In this document: positions 45,411 to 58,866 of the stretch, piece after piece
Layout of the letters: each line of letters starts with the position of its first letter
How positions within the stretch are numbered: the first letter of the stretch is position 1
NCBI GenBank assembly: GCA_029844215.1
Contig: CM056720.1
Location: forward strand, 29,815,711 to 29,879,710
From: Przewalskia tangutica
Lineage: Eukaryota; Streptophyta; Magnoliopsida; Solanales; Solanaceae
DNA length: 64,000 bases
Direction: 5' to 3'
The notes under the pieces: generated by a model
The model's database searches: none
The model's input: the letters and a program-made list of their open reading frames with translations, nothing else
What the model was told of the DNA's origin: nothing
Program-made: the position numbers and the translations under genes

Positions 45411-47163
45411 GAGAGACGCGGTATCATAAGAATACAACTTTTACACAACAAGGCTATCACAAGCAAGCACAAGCAAATTACCATACTCCAATTCTCTTAC
45501 AAATATCCATTTCCTTCACAAGAAGTCACTTGATACTAACACTCGTAGTATCCAAAACAGAGTAACTATTATTTTAAGTAAACCAACACAATTCCCGTAC
45601 CTTATTTTTAAACCACATCACTTCTCCTTTTAAAGCCAAGTTACCATTTTAAATCCAATAATAAAACCATTATTTTGTTTCCATAAAGTCGTTAAAACTA
45701 ACTTCCCATAAAACTATTATAACACTTTATGTTTTAAACCAATTTAAGACAAAACCATGCCTTTTTTTTTTAAACCAAAACACTTCAAATTCTTAAGTCT
45801 CTTTTCTTTTAGAAAATCAAGTTCCTTACTTTGCAATTTTAAGAAAACCAAAACTTGATTATAATAATTCTTATTAGAGCAGCCATGATCTAGGAAATGT
45901 AATACAATTTTGTCTTATCTTAGCTTCTATGCAGATGGAGGTTTCTACTGGTTTTAATATAATTAATTGTCATTACTTTTTCCTTTATTAACACTGCATT
46001 GGCTTGTTCGATTCTTATTCCCATTTCCGAAATTAATGTGACATTATTCTTTTAAAAACCAAGTACTCATTACTCACGAATGAGGTTTCACAACTTCTAA
46101 TACAATTCAAGTTCTTCACATTTCATATCAAGTCAAATATAAGTCCATCTCTTATCTTTTAAAATCAGTAAATCATTCTTTTACCTAAATAAATTCGTTA
46201 AAATTAACTTACCAAAAAGTCATTAAAATAATTTATGCATTAAACAAACCAAAAAATTCGTTTAGCACCGTGCGTCACCGTACTACATAGTTCACAACAT
46301 CATGCTAGAAAAGATAGGAAGAGGTTCACATACCTCGCGGCGATTATCGACAATTAGCGAAGCGCTCCAAATCTTCAGAACCGCTAGCCTTTTCCACCTC
46401 CAAGTAGAATATGCTACTCGTAGTACTTAAACCTATAAAGGCCACAAAAAGTCTATCAACTTCTAGATCCCGTCGTAGAACATTTCTAAATACAAGGTTC
46501 CATATTCTACGGAAAATTCGGCGGCCTCCCCGCAACCACATAAATCTCTCCTCTAACAAGGCGCTACTAAGCCAAGAACTCCAAAAGGGGGTTACCGTCT
46601 AACCGGACGTGTACAACACCGCCCCACAATAATACTACAAGTCTCAGAATACATACCCAATGTAAATCTGATTCAATTCTTTATAAACATCCTTCCAATA
46701 TATCTTATACTCGATTCTAAATTACTCTGATATGTAATATCCAATTCTGATAGAGGACATAGATCATTACCTCGATAAGCCCAAAATTATCCAAGATTAT
46801 AAGTCGATCCTGAGCAACGCTTAGCTCTAATTCCTTATGCTCCAACCCGCTCCGAGAAACCCTTAGAAGTTTCTAAACAACTTCTCTTCAAGATCGACTC
46901 AAAGTGAAGAACACTTAGGCTAAAACTATGGCAAGTTTCGGCCAAGGTAAGGTTTCTAGGCTAGGGGTGTGAAATATTTCCAACTCTTGGTACACAATCT
47001 TCCTAACACTCTAAGGAAGCACACTTAAAACTTTAAGAATTTTTGGACAACTTTAGCTCACAATTTCAGCCCATGGCCGAGAGCTCACAAGGAAAGGGGA
47101 GGGAATTTTTCAAGACTTGGAAACTCTCTAAGTGTGGATGAAGAAGTCTTGCATTAAGGGGGG

Positions 47164-47171
47164 TATTTATA
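47164..47171 (-). promoter_or_regulatory. TATA box of LTR U
   Basis: TATAAATA on the minus strand, CTATAAATACCCCCC context, about 496 bp into the LTR. Confidence 0.65.
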
Positions 47172-47664
47172 GAGAAATCAATGGCCAAGATCTAGGCAAG
47201 TGTATGGTGAAGATTGGGTCCAAGTGTGTGGGTAATTTGCCTACCAAATGTCCACCACAAAAACCAAAAAAAACGTCCAAGTGTCCATGTGGTCCCCCTA
47301 ATTTTTCGGCCAAAGAGCCACATGGGGGTGCCATGTGTCGCCCCCCCTACTCGTCCAAAATATTTCATCTTCCGAAAATATCCGTAATGCCAAAAATCTG
47401 AAAATAAAGTGGGCCCCACAAACCGTAAATTCCTCCCGTGGGCCCCACATGACCAATTACGGAAATAAAATTCCATAATTCTCAAAAATTCCAAAAAGTC
47501 CGAATACCAAATCTGGGAATCCAATTCCCTTTAACGAACATTTTTCCTTCACAAAATCCGGAATCTTTTCCGTCGAAAAATCACATCTTTCTTCCTTTCC
47601 AATTTTTGTGTCGTATTCTCGTACGTACGTCCTCACATACATACCCTGGAACTACGGTGTAACA

Positions 47665-48300
47665 TTCTTCCTTAGAAACATTCGTCGAATGTTCCTTCTA
47701 AGTCTCAAAACATACATGCGCTGTATAGCCTTCACTACTATACTTACGAAACCAATTATGTCACAATGGCCATAATATAACATACGCGAAAAACTCAATC
47801 CAAGCCAGCGAGGAATCACCTCTAACGTGTATAACATCACCATAAGCTCCTACCCGAGGTCTAAAGGATACTCCTTCGCATCTTCACTTCACAACAAAAT
47901 GATCTCTTTTATTACGGTAACCCGCGTTCACTTCTTTCCTTACTCGTCGCACTTTATCGCGCACGAACTCTCTCTAGTACACGTACCATACTCCGCCATC
48001 GCTTGTTCCAAAACCTTAGAGTCACTACCTCCAAACTTGGTCATCTTACTAACCTCAAATTCTATAAGGCCATTCCCGGCCTTCACGATCTGATGCAGTC
48101 GAACATATCCACGAACTCATACGATGGTTACCTAAACACGGGCCTAGCACCCTCGTGATCCTACCACCGGCGACCACCTCGAATCGACCCCACCTCACCC
48201 GGCTGCGGGTTGACCCGCGATCTGGCCTCAACCCACCCGTTATCGCCCGAACTCTCTCGTTCCCGATCCGAACAATCTTACTAATTCACGTCATGAAAGC
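47665..48300 (-). other. Pol-replacement block of U, first part
   Basis: Begins with a shortened polypurine tract (AAGGAAGAA, minus) and a hairpin with the loop almost gone. Its body aligns by eye with V (51860-52320) and W (62310-62650 and 63385-63600): shared strings include ACCTCCAAACTTGGTCATC, AACTCATACGATGG, and the small palindrome GCGGGT-TG-ACCCGC (48205-48218). No frame is long or conserved enough for me to call a gene. It is cut at 48300 by V and resumes at 57543. Confidence 0.65.
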
Positions 48301-51300
48301 TATCAGAACCACTCCGCCCGGCTGCATCGTGCCTTATCCGGCACCCTAGTGATACAATCATCAGATAAAAGCAGCGGAAAATAAAACTTTAAACAAGAAA
48401 CAAGATATATGAACATAAAACAGCCAACCCAGCGGTTACCTTCCAATAACATAAATAAATACAACTCTTTCAAAACGAGCAGTTTAATCCTTTTACAACC
48501 CCGCCTACAACAGATTACATGCACCTCTAAGATTTACAACAACTATGGCGGACAGGGCCCGCCATACCCCGAATGTACAAGAACCTACAACTCGAGAACA
48601 CATACCAAAAGATAAGCCTCCGAGAAGCGGAGCTTCCCAAAACGCTGAACCGAGATCCTGAGCGAGGATCCACGACCGATGTACGTCTACCTGCGGCATG
48701 ATCGCAGCCCCGGGCGAGGTCGATAACAGTACCAAGTATGTGAAAGCAGAAAAGATCTTTGAATGAAATCATACTAGTCTATATAAAGCGGGAGACATGT
48801 ATGATAACCAAACTACGATTCACAACATAAAAGCGATCATGTCCGAGGACTCACGCCTCAAGTCATCACTCAAATATAACTATGGGTCTCACGCCCACAA
48901 CATCAATCATGTTCGCATCATGGGCGCATGCCGGACTGCATCGGTGTAGACATGTCCATGATGCAACAATAATACCAATGCCCGGCCACGTGCCCGGAAT
49001 TCTACCTCGGTGTAGACACGTCCGTGTGACATCAACAATAATATCTTGGGTGATCAACCTGCCGCACGGCCACGTGCCCGAATTCTACCTCGGTGTAGAC
49101 ATGTCCATGTAACCACAATAACAATATATCGGGTAATCAACCCGACGTGGCCGCGTGCCCCGAATTTACATCGGTGTAGACATGTCCGTGTGACATCAAC
49201 AACAAGACGATAATCAAAATGGAAACATACGGTGGAATTCTCCATCACTGCCAGCACGTCCAAGTAAGTTCTCAACAAGTCGACCGGCCCTCTATCGAGA
49301 GACGCGGTAACACAGAAATACCACACTTGCACAACAAAGGCTATCATCACAAGCATAGGCAAGTTTCACAACAACAAGCATAAGCAAGTTTCACACAACT
49401 CAAAGTACTTTCATTGTATGCCAAAGACCGGTTTTAACCCCAAAGTACTACATCGTTAAGTTCTTTTAAAAGAGATCCATTACTTTTATAACAATCACCC
49501 TATACGTAGTATTAGAATGACCAACCCACATTCCTTTTCAAAATCAAGTAACAACATTCTTTTCCTAAGTTCCAGTTTGCCTAGTTTCAATTACTCAAGC
49601 TTCTCATTTTCAAATGCTCAAGTCACTTATTTTAGAAAGGTTTAATAACTCATAGTCTTAATCTCTTTTAAAACAATTGAGTAACATATGTCATATATGT
49701 GAGTAGTTTATTCTTGTTTATAACGATCTTATTACAGCAGCCATGATCTAGAAAATGTAATATCATTTTGTCTTATCTTAGCTTCTATGCAGATGGAGGT
49801 TTCTACTGGTTTTAATACAACACATCATTATTCAATCCATTTTCCTTTATTCACGCTGCAATAGTGCAGCCGATACACGTTACGATTCCGAAATCAGTAA
49901 AACATTATCCCTTTAAAAACCAAGTACTCATTACTCACGAATGAGGTTTCACACAAACATCCACATTAAAACAAATAAGTTAAGTCTCTTATCTTATAAG
50001 ATCAAGTCTCTTAACTTCTAACATCAGTAAACCATTTTCACCTACATAAGGTCGTTATAACTAACTTCCCATTAAGCTATTATAACACCCTATGTTTTAA
50101 ACCAACCAAATCACTTAGCACATGTACGTCTACCGTACTACATAGTTCACAACAATCATGCTAGAAAAGATAGGAAGAGGTTCACATACCTCGCGACGAT
50201 TTATCGACAATAAGCAAAATGCTCCAAGTACTACAACCTTGCTAGCCCTTTCCACTCCTTGAGTAGAATACGCTACTCTTAGTACTTTCACCTATAAAGG
50301 TCAAAAACGTCTATTAACCCCAAAACACAAGTTTCTATCTTTCTACAGAAAATTCGGCAGCACCTCCCCCCCCCCCGCAACAGCGTAAATCTCCTCCTCT
50401 ATCGAGGCCGGCTACCAAGCCAACCAGGGGGGGGGTTTACACGTCTAACCGGACGTGTACAATTCTACTCAGTAATACTACACAAGTCTACTGCAATACA
50501 GTCCTATGTAAATACAGTTCAGTTCTTTTCTTTATTCTTCAGGCTTAAGTCAAAAGACATTGCCGCAGTACTAAGCTATATATAGTATACCTCCACTATA
50601 TTTTCCAACAACATGTAATCTCCAATTACAATAAGGGGACAAGAATATTACCTCGACAAGCCCAAAATTATCCAAGTTATAATGTCGATCCTGAGCAAGG
50701 TTTAGCTCCACTCCGTGTGCTCCAAACCACTCCAAACAACCCTTAGAAGTTCTAACCAACTTCTACATCAAATACTTCAACCAACTATGAAGATTTCCTT
50801 AGGGTTTCGGTTTGAGACTAAAAGGACAAAAGGTAGTATTTCCGGGCTCTACGTAAAGAGGTATCTTTGGAATACTACAAGGTACAAGGCTAAGGTATTT
50901 TGGGCATTATAACAATACTAGGAGAAGTATTTCAATACCACAAGGGAGGGGTATTATACGAAAACAACTAGGCAGTGGGGTACCCACTGGCCAAGACCAC
51001 AAAGGGGAGGAACCTCGCCAAAGGCCACGAAAAGGGAGGGTTTCTCGGCCAGGGCCTTTACTAGGGAGGGCTCTTGGACGAGAGTCAAACAAGAGGAGAT
51101 GGGAAGGATAGCAAGACTTGGAACATATTTGGATGAATGAAGTCTTCAAGCCAAGGGGGGTATTTATAGCAAAACCAAAAGCCAACCAATGGCCAAGATC
51201 AAGCCATGTGCAAGGCAAGTGTAAGGCCAAGATCAAGCCAAGTGCACCCTAGACCCTACTCCTTAAAACCTCACAAATATCTACACAAATATCTACCACA

Positions 51301-51837
51301 ACTTGCCTCAATCGCCAAGTCGCCCACATCTTCATGAGGGTGACACATGTCACCCTCCCGTTGGTCCAAAATGTTTCGTCTCTCGGAAAAATCCGCAAAA
51401 ATAAGAAAAGATATAGCCGAATTTTCCTCGCAAGTTATGTAAAGCGTTTCGTCAAAGACGACTTAACCAAAGTTGTGCACAAATGTAAAATCGGCCAAGG
51501 GTGCCATGGGGTGACACGTGTCGCCCGATTCGCCTGAATATTTCGTCTTCGAAAATATCCAAAATACCGAAATCTCAAAACAAAGCGGGCCTACAAAATC
51601 AGAATTTCTCCCGTGGCCCCACGTGACCATTTCCAAAATAAAATCTCAAAATTCTAATATAATCTATGAAGTCCAAATACCAAACTGGGAATCCAATTCC
51701 CATTAACGAACCTTTTTCTTCACAAATAACCGGAAACTTTTCCGTCGAAAACTCACATCTTTCTTTCTTTCAAAATTTCTGTCGTACTCTCGTACGTACG
51801 TCCTCACATACATACCCTGCAACTACGGGGTATAACA
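48301..51837 (-). mobile_element. Left (3') LTR of V
   Basis: Ends CGGGGTATAACA at 51837. Contains an ACATGTCC array (48930-49210), the 80-bp block (49737-49816), the GTACGTCTACCGTAC box (about 50126-50140), a TATA box at 51161-51168, and G-boxes at 51513-51522 and 51620-51625. Confidence 0.87.
51161..51168 (-). promoter_or_regulatory. TATA box of V left LTR
   Basis: TATAAATA on the minus strand, GCTATAAATACCCCCC context, about 672 bp into the LTR. The active 5' LTR copy is at 56863-56870. Confidence 0.65.
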
Positions 51838-52615
51838 TTCTCCCCTCCTTAGAAACATTCGTCCCGAATGTTCCTTCTCAAGACGGATATCGATGAAGTT
51901 CCTCTAACAAGTTGCCAACGCCACAGCTTGGCCACGAGATAACACACGTCCTCTTCTTTCCTTACTCGTCGTGCCCTTCTCGAACACTTGAACTCTCCCA
52001 GTACGTACCATACTTGATCATTACGTCCGTTCGAAAATCTCTGAGTCACTACCTCCAAACTTGGTCATCATACTAACTTCAATCTCCTTAAGGCCATTCC
52101 GGCCTCGCGATCCGCTCGTCGAACATATCCACCAACTCATACGATGGTCATACAAACTTGGGCCTAGCATCCTCGTGACCCTACCACCGCGGGACCACCC
52201 AATCGACCCCACCCCAAACCGGGTTCTGGGTTGACCCGCAAATGGTCCTCAACCCGACCCCCAACCGCGCCAAACTCTTGTTCCCGATCCGAACAATCTT
52301 ACTAATTCACATCAAAAGCTACCACTTCCATCTCACACTACCCACGGACTTATCACACAAATAAATCCCACGTATACTACTACTCGATAAGGGTCAAAAT
52401 AAATCTTTAACTCAAGACGACCTTACCCCTAAGGTCTCGGGCCGTGACATAGTCTAAGGTTCACACTTACCATGCCCCACACGTATCCTCCCAACTAAGC
52501 ATGTTTTCTAACTCACAATTAACACAACGCTATTCGCATAGCACATAATAAAGAGACCATCATAACAAGCATACCAAAACTCTAGAGGGTTAAGGATATA
52601 CCGAAGCTACCGCCC
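51838..52615 (-). other. Polypurine tract and pol-replacement block of V
   Basis: Minus-strand AAGGAGGGGAGAA tract and a hairpin with AACATTCG/CGAATGTT arms come first, then about 740 bp shared with U and W in place of pol. The remaining open frames (60-69 codons) are not conserved between copies. Nothing resembles protease, polymerase or integrase. Confidence 0.7.
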
Positions 52616-52619
52616 ACTC

Positions 52620-53834
52620 TAATCATAGGCACCACTGCAGGCGCATAATCAGAAGGCGATGAACCAGCCATCGATCCGTGGGTGAGTCGTAACATCCGTG
52701 CTACCCTTGGCCGGACAGCCTTCGCAAAATGGCCCTGCTGGCCGCAAAATAACAAGCTCCTGGCACCACGACACTCCCGAAATGCGGTCTACCACATCGA
52801 CCACACCGAGGTAGGGTGACCGCGTCCGCCAACACCCTTACTTCCTCGAAACTCAACCCTTGAGCCCCGACCGCCCCGAATACTCAAGGTTGTGGAGGAC
52901 CACTGCACCGGCGGAGGTACAAAACTAGTATCTTCCGAGGCGGTCCGCCTCGAAAGTCACCAGCGACCGTTGTTCGCCTCTTCGCGATCTTGGTCATTCC
53001 GTCGACCTCTCCGTGCCTCACATCCCGGTGCATGAGCTGCGTGCGGGCAATGTCCATGCCCTACCGGTGAGCTACTCGAACATGCCTCTGACATGTAATC
53101 ATCGAGCCCTGTAACATATCGGTGCACTCGATCCTCCATACTAGCTACCAACGCTGGGACGTACCGGGCCAATGAGTCGAACTCCACATTGTACTCCCGA
53201 ACCGTACGCCCGCTCTGTCTAAGCATCAAAAATCTGCCCGCCTCCTCATCTGCGGAGGCAAGAAGTGCGTGAGGAAAGCCCCCGAAAACTCATCCCATAC
53301 TGTTGGAGGTGCATGCTCTCCCCGGGAAAGCTCCCATGAATCAAACCAATCGACTGCGGTATCACGCAGCCGATGCGAACCAAAGGTCACAGACTCGGTC
53401 TCTGAAGCCTTGATCACCCGCATGATGATCCGGTCAGAATCGCCGGATGAACTCTCGCGATCATCTCGTGCCTCGACCCATAAAACTCAAGCGGCTACAA
53501 CTCGTAAAGTCCCGTAGCCTCAAACTATCTGCCGGGGTGAACCATCGGCTCGAATCGAATCGCCGCGCATCGGCACTATCTCATATCGCCACGACTCGCC
53601 AAGAATCGCCATCTCTGTAACACATCTCCTCTCGCCTCTGCATCGGGACCGAGGCTCGTGCATCAGAGTCTCATCACCACGATCGCGCTCTAAACTCGCT
53701 GGGCCGGGCGCTACAAAACCCGCCGTCAAGCACAACTCAGTCTTGTCCGGCTGCGCTCGCATACTCCTCAGATCTCACTAGCGACTGCTCGCCGCTTGCC
53801 CTTCTCAGGCTCACGGTTGCCTTGCGCGAGGCAT
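52620..53834 (-). pseudogene. gag: gag of V
   Basis: Start ATG near 53834. The N-terminal third is in broken frame. Core at 53423-52957 in two overlapping frames: RVIKASETESVTFGSHRLRD, VDWFDSWELSRG, AVWDEFSGAF-like (reads TVWDEFSGAF), FLPPQMRRR, then REYNVEFDSLARYVPALVA and EDRVHRYVTG. Zinc knuckle at about 52800-52715, reading FCGQQGHFAKA with the flanking cysteines displaced by single-base shifts. It follows the Q and R gag plan; the core uses VDWFDSW, as the damaged R copy does. It is the only protein gene of V, so V depends on pol from another element. Confidence 0.82.
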
Positions 53835-54020
53835 AATCGGTAAAAACGAGATACGTCGGAGGGTCCAACTTACAACACGGCTCTAAGGCACGATCTCGGA
53901 ATGAGAAGAATGGAAACTAATCCTAAATGTCTCTGCCTCACGATTATAGATGTGGTGCACAACACATCGATAATCAAGACTCTACTAGACACGATCATAG
54001 ACACTTTCCGAGGATTAATC

Positions 54021-54031
54021 GCTCGATACCA
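54021..54031 (-). promoter_or_regulatory. Primer-binding site of V
   Basis: Minus-strand TGGTATCGAGC, four bases from the LTR terminus, initiator tRNA-Met type with the CAG-to-CG change. Confidence 0.8.
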
Positions 54032-54035
54032 CTTT

Positions 54036-57000
54036 TGTAACGACTCCGCCCGGCCCGCATCGTGCCTTATCCTGCACCCTAGTGATACAATCATCGAGAA
54101 AACCAATGAAAATAAAACTTTAAACAAGAAACAAGATATATGAACATAAAACAAAGCAACCCAACGGTACCTTCCAATAACATAAATAAATACAACTCTT
54201 TCAAAACGAGCTTTAATCCTTTTACAACCCCGCCACAACAAGATTACATGCACTTAAGATTTACAACAACTATGACGGACGGGGCCCGCCATACCCCAAT
54301 GTACAAGAACCTACAACTCGTGGAACACATACTAAAAGATAAGCCTCCGAGAAACGAGCTTCCAAAATGCCGAATCGAGATCCTAAGAGCGAGGATCCAC
54401 GACCGATGTACCTCTACTCATGCAGATGAACGCAACCCCGGCAGGAGGTCGCATAACAGTACCAAGTATGTGAAAGCGTAAAGATATCAGAATGAAATCA
54501 TACTAGTCTATATAAAGCGTGAGACATGTATGATAACCAAACTACGATTCACAACATAAAAGCAACATGTCGATCGAGGACTCACGCCTCAAGTCATCAC
54601 TCAAATATAACTATGGGTCTCACGCCCACAACATCAATCATGTTCGCATCACGGCCGCGTGCCGGAATCGTGACGGTGTAGACATGTCCATGATGCAACA
54701 ATAATACCAATGCCCCACGGCCACATGCCCGGAATTCTACCTCGGTGTGACACGTCCACGTGACATCAACAATAATATACTGGGTGATCAACCTGCCGCA
54801 CGGCCACATGCCCCGAATTCTACCTCGGTGTAGACATGTCCATGTAACCACAATAACAATATATCGTAATCAACCCGACCGCACGGCCGCATGCCCCTAA
54901 TTTACATCGTAGACATGTCCATGTGACATCAACAACAAGACGAGAATCAAAATGGAAACATACCCGTGGAATTCTCCATCACCGCCAAAGACGTCCAAGT
55001 AAGTTCTCAATAAGTCGACCGCCTCTATCGAGACGCGGTAACGTAAATACCACACTTGCACAACAAAGGCTATCATCACAAAGATAGGCAAGTTTCACAA
55101 CAACAAGCATAGGCAAGTTTCACACAACTCAAAGTACTTTCATTTTATGCCAAAGTCCGGGTTTTTAACCCCAAAGTACTACATACGTTAAGTTTTTTTA
55201 AAAGAGATCCATTACTTTTATAACAATCACCCTATACCCGTAGTATTAGAATGACCAACCCACATTCCTTTTCAAAATCAAGTAACAACATTCTTTTCCT
55301 AAGTTCCAGTTTGCCTAGTTTCAATTACTCAAGCTTCTCATTTTCAAATGCTCAAGTCACTTATTTTAGAAAGGTTTAATAACTCATAGTCTTAATCTCT
55401 TTTAAAACAATTGAGTAACATATGTCATATATGTGAGTAGTTTATTCTTGTTTATAACGATCTTATTACAGCAGCCATGATCTAGAAAATGTAATATCAT
55501 TTTGTCTTATCTTAGCTTCTATGCAGATGGAGGTTTCTACTGGTTTTAATACAACACATCATTATTCAATACATTTTCCTTTATTAACGCTGCAATGGTC
55601 TGTCGATACACATTCTGATTCCCGAAATCAGTAAAACATTATCCCTTTAAAAACCAAGTACTCATTACTCACGAATGAGGTTTCACACAAACATCCACAT
55701 TAAAACAAATAAGTTAAGTCTCTTATCTTATAAGATCAAGTCTCTTAACTTCTAACATCAGTAAACCATTTTCACCTACATAAGGTCGTTATAACTAACT
55801 TCCCATTAAGCTATTATAACACCCTATGTTTTAAACCAACCAAATCACTTAGCACCTGTACGTCTACCGTACTACATAGTTCACAACAATCATGCTAGAA
55901 AAGATAGGAAGAGGTTCACATACCTCGCGACGATTTATCGACAATAAGCAAAATGCTCCAAGTACTACAACCTTGCTAGCCCTTTCCACTCCTTGAGTAG
56001 AATACGCTACTCTTAGTACTTTCACCTATAAAGGTCAAAAACGTCTATCAACCCCAAAACACAAGTTTCTATCTTTCTACGTAAAATTCGCAAGATTTTC
56101 CCGCAACAACAGCGTAAATCTCTCTCTATCGAGGCCGGCTACCAAGCCAACCGTGGGGTTTACACGCCTAACCTGGACGTGTACAATTCTACTCGAGAAT
56201 ACTACACAAGTCTCATCGCAATACACCTATGTAAATACATCGATTCTTTTCTTTATTCTTCAGCTTAAGTCAAAAGACATTGTCATGATTAAGCTATATA
56301 TAGTATACCTCCACTATATTTTCCAACAACATGTAATCTCCAATTCTGATAAGGGACAAGAATATTACCTCGACAAGCCCAAAATTTATCCAAGTTATAA
56401 TGTCGATCCTGAGCAAGGTTTAGCTCCACTCCGTGTGCTCCAAACTACTCCAAACAACCCTTAGAAGTTCTAACCAACTTCTACATCAAATACTTCAACC
56501 AACTATGAAGATTTCCTTAGGGTTTCGGTTTGATAGTAAAAGGACAAAAGGTAGTATTTTCTGCTCTACGAAAGAGGTATCTTTGGAATACTACAAGGTA
56601 CAAGGCTAAGGTATTTTGGGCATTATAACAATACTAGGAGAAGTATTTCAATACCACGAGGGAGGGTATTATACGAAACAACTAGGCTAGGGGTACCCTA
56701 CGGCTAGCACCACAAAGGGGAGGAACCCTCGCCAAAGGCCACACGGTGTGGGTTTCGCCAACGGCCTTTACTAGGAGGGGGCTTTGACGAGAGTCAAACA
56801 AGAGGAGAGGAAGGATAGCAAGACTTGGAACATATTTGGATGAATGAAGTCTTGCCAAGGGGTATTTATAGCAAAACCAAAAGCCAACCAATGGCCAAGA
56901 TCAAGCCATGTGCAAGGCAAGTGTAAGGCCAAGATCAAGCCAAGTGCACCCTAGACCCTACTCCTTAAAACCTCACAAATATCTACACAAATATCTACCA

Positions 57001-57542
57001 CAACTTGCCCTCAATCGCTGTCACGCCACACGTTTCATTGTGAGGGTGACACATGTCACCCTCCCGTTGGTCCAAAATGTTTCGCCTCTCGGAAAAATCC
57101 GCAAAATAAGAAAAGATATAGCCGAATTTTCCCTCGCAAGTTATGTAAACGTTTCACAAAAGACGACTCTAACCAGTGTTGTGCACAAATGTAAAATCGC
57201 CAAGGGTGCCATGGGGTGACACGTGTCGCCCCGATTCGCCGAATATTTCGTCTTCCAAAATATCCAAAATACCGGAAATCTCAAAACAAAGCCCTACAAA
57301 ATCAGTAAATTTCTCCTGGGCCCACGTGACCATTTCCGAAAATAAAATCTCAAAATTCTAATATAATCTATGAAGTCCAAATACCAAATCTGGGAATCCA
57401 ATTCCCATTAACGAACCTTTTTCTTCACAAATAACCGGAAACTTTTCCGTCGAAAACTCACATCTTTCTTTCTTTCAAAATTTCTGCCGTACTCTCGTAC
57501 GTACGTCCTCACATACATACCCTGCAACTACGGGGTATAACA
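54036..57542 (-). mobile_element. Right (5') LTR of V
   Basis: TGTAACGACTCCGCC to CGGGGTATAACA. Its landmarks match the left LTR: ACATGTCC array (54650-54930), 80-bp block (55471-55550), TATA box (56863-56870), G-boxes 57218-57227 and 57323-57328. Confidence 0.88.
56863..56870 (-). promoter_or_regulatory. TATA box of V right LTR
   Basis: TATAAATA on the minus strand, GCTATAAATACCCC context; in the 5' LTR, so it would drive V. Confidence 0.65.
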
Positions 57543-57845
57543 GCTACCACTTCCATCTCACACTACCCATGGAATTATCCCACAATATATTTCACGCATA
57601 CCAAGTACTTCGACAAAGACCAACCGTAAAATCATCCACTCAAGGCGGCCTTGCATCCGAGGTCCTAACTATTATAAATTCTAAGGCTCACAATTGTCTC
57701 GTCTCCAGACTTACCCCTTTTCCAACTACCCACATTTTCTAATTCTCACTTAACACAATGCTATCCGTACATATCACTCCACATGTATCTACCATAACAA
57801 CATAAACAAGTCTCTTAAGGGCTAAAGATATCTCCGCAACTACTG
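57543..57845 (-). other. Pol-replacement block of U, second part
   Basis: Resumes U after V at GCTACCACTTCC. Matches V (52315-52610) and W (63615-63930), ending with the shared CTCTTAAGGGCTAAAGATAT-type string just before gag. No gene seen. Confidence 0.65.
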
Positions 57846-57849
57846 CATC

Positions 57850-58645
57850 ACTTTCCCTTTGTCGCTCTAATCAAAATCCTGCCCTGCAGGTCTCCTAGCT
57901 ATACAAGGCGATGAACCAGCCACCGATCCCGAAGGCTGAGTCTCTACATCTGTGCTACCTCTGGTCGGACAAACTCTCACCAAATGGCCCTGTTGGCCGC
58001 AAGCATACAAGTTGTCGAAGCAGTACGACACTCCCCATAATGGAGTCTATTACAATGGCCACAACGAGGTAGGGGTGACCTCATCTGACTAACACCCCCT
58101 TCTCCCGAACAACTGAACCCGCAACTGACCCGGTAGGCTGAGTCATCCCTCTTGTATCCCTCCTACTTGGACATCCTCCCATCACATGGCCCTGACGGCC
58201 GCAAGTATAACAATCTCCCAAACTAGCACGACACCCTGGGGATCATCCTCATCTCTCTATCCATATAACTCTGGCGAACTGCAACTCAAGAAATCCCGAA
58301 GTCTCAGACTATCGGATCTAGGATGAATCACTGGTACTGCTGGAACCACCGGTTCCCGTCCGTCCTCATTCCCAGCCACTAGCCTAGCTAGTAACTTGGG
58401 CTATCTCCTTCTAACTCATATCCTCGGCTCCTGGTCATGGAACTGGAGACCCAGGTATCGTGGCCTCAGTAGAAACTGCTGCCGCTCTAAACTCTGCTGG
58501 GGCTAGCGGCGTCATAAAACTCGTCGTCTGAAGTACTATCTCAGGTAATGACCAGGCCTGTGCCCTCGTAACCATCTCAGGTTTCTACTCGCACTCTTTC
58601 TGCCTTGCCCTTCTGGCTCACGGTTTTGCGTAGAGGCGTAACGGG
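57850..58645 (-). pseudogene. gag: gag remnant of U: core deleted, zinc-knuckle segment duplicated
   Basis: Reading in element sense, the N-terminal part lies at about 58645-58270, with several CAG or CGA codons now stops and no ATG at the usual start. It then jumps at about 58240 from GATGATCC directly into knuckle sequence, so the whole Retrotrans_gag core (about 500 bp in S) is missing. Two knuckle segments follow, at about 58240-58165 and 58070-57955, each with GGCCNNCAGGGCCAT-type sequence; Q, R, S and V have one. The product could not form a particle. V and S are better gag references. Confidence 0.72.
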
Positions 58646-58829
58646 TACATAAGAATATGACAGAGGGAGTCCAACTTATAACACAGCTCTAAGGAACAAT
58701 CTCAGAGTGAGAAAAATGGAAACCAATCCTAAATATCCTGTAGCCTCCTGATTATAGATGTGGTGCACAACACACCGATAATCAAGACTCTACTAGACAC
58801 GGTCTGTAGACACTTTCCGAGGATTAATC

Positions 58830-58841
58830 GCTTCGATACCA
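58830..58841 (-). promoter_or_regulatory. Primer-binding site of U
   Basis: Minus-strand TGGTATCGAAGC next to the LTR start at 58846; initiator tRNA-Met type with altered centre. Confidence 0.75.
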
Positions 58842-58845
58842 CTTT

Positions 58846-58866
58846 TGTCACGACCGACCTCGCCCG
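58846..58866 (-). mobile_element. Right (5') LTR of U, first 21 bp
   Basis: TGTCACGACCGACCTCGCCCG directly after the U primer site, then cut by the next TGTCACGACC terminus (W). GCCCG (58862-58866) would be W's left target duplication. Confidence 0.75.

Larger units (their letters stand above)
44293..47664 (-). mobile_element. Left (3') LTR of element U
   Basis: TGTCACGACCCGACC to ACGGTGTAACA, 3372 bp, longer than Q's because of an ACATGTCCATG repeat array and the 80-bp block (45879-45958). TATA box 47164-47171. The terminus lost G bases (ACGGTGTAACA instead of ACGGGGTGTAACA), one of many shortened runs. Confidence 0.88.
48301..57542 (-). mobile_element. Element V: complete gag-only element inside U
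   Basis: 9242 bp on the minus strand: left LTR 48301-51837 (3537 bp), internal 51838-54035 (2198 bp), right LTR 54036-57542 (3507 bp). The empty site reconstructs to AAAGCTACCACTTCC, which V itself carries at 52315. The right flank is GCTAC (57543-57547) and the left flank GCTAT, a near-perfect 5-bp duplication. The left terminus reads TATCAGAACC where TGTCACGACC is expected, so the exact first base is uncertain by about 3 bp. LTRs are near identical over 49380-50330 versus 55105-56050. Confidence 0.88.

Noticed and set aside
52021..52212. 63-codon minus frame in the V block (with MTKFGGSDSE) as a conserved small gene
   Set aside because: The motif is traceable in U but in a different, stop-broken frame; conservation looks nucleotide-level, so I left it within the unknown block.
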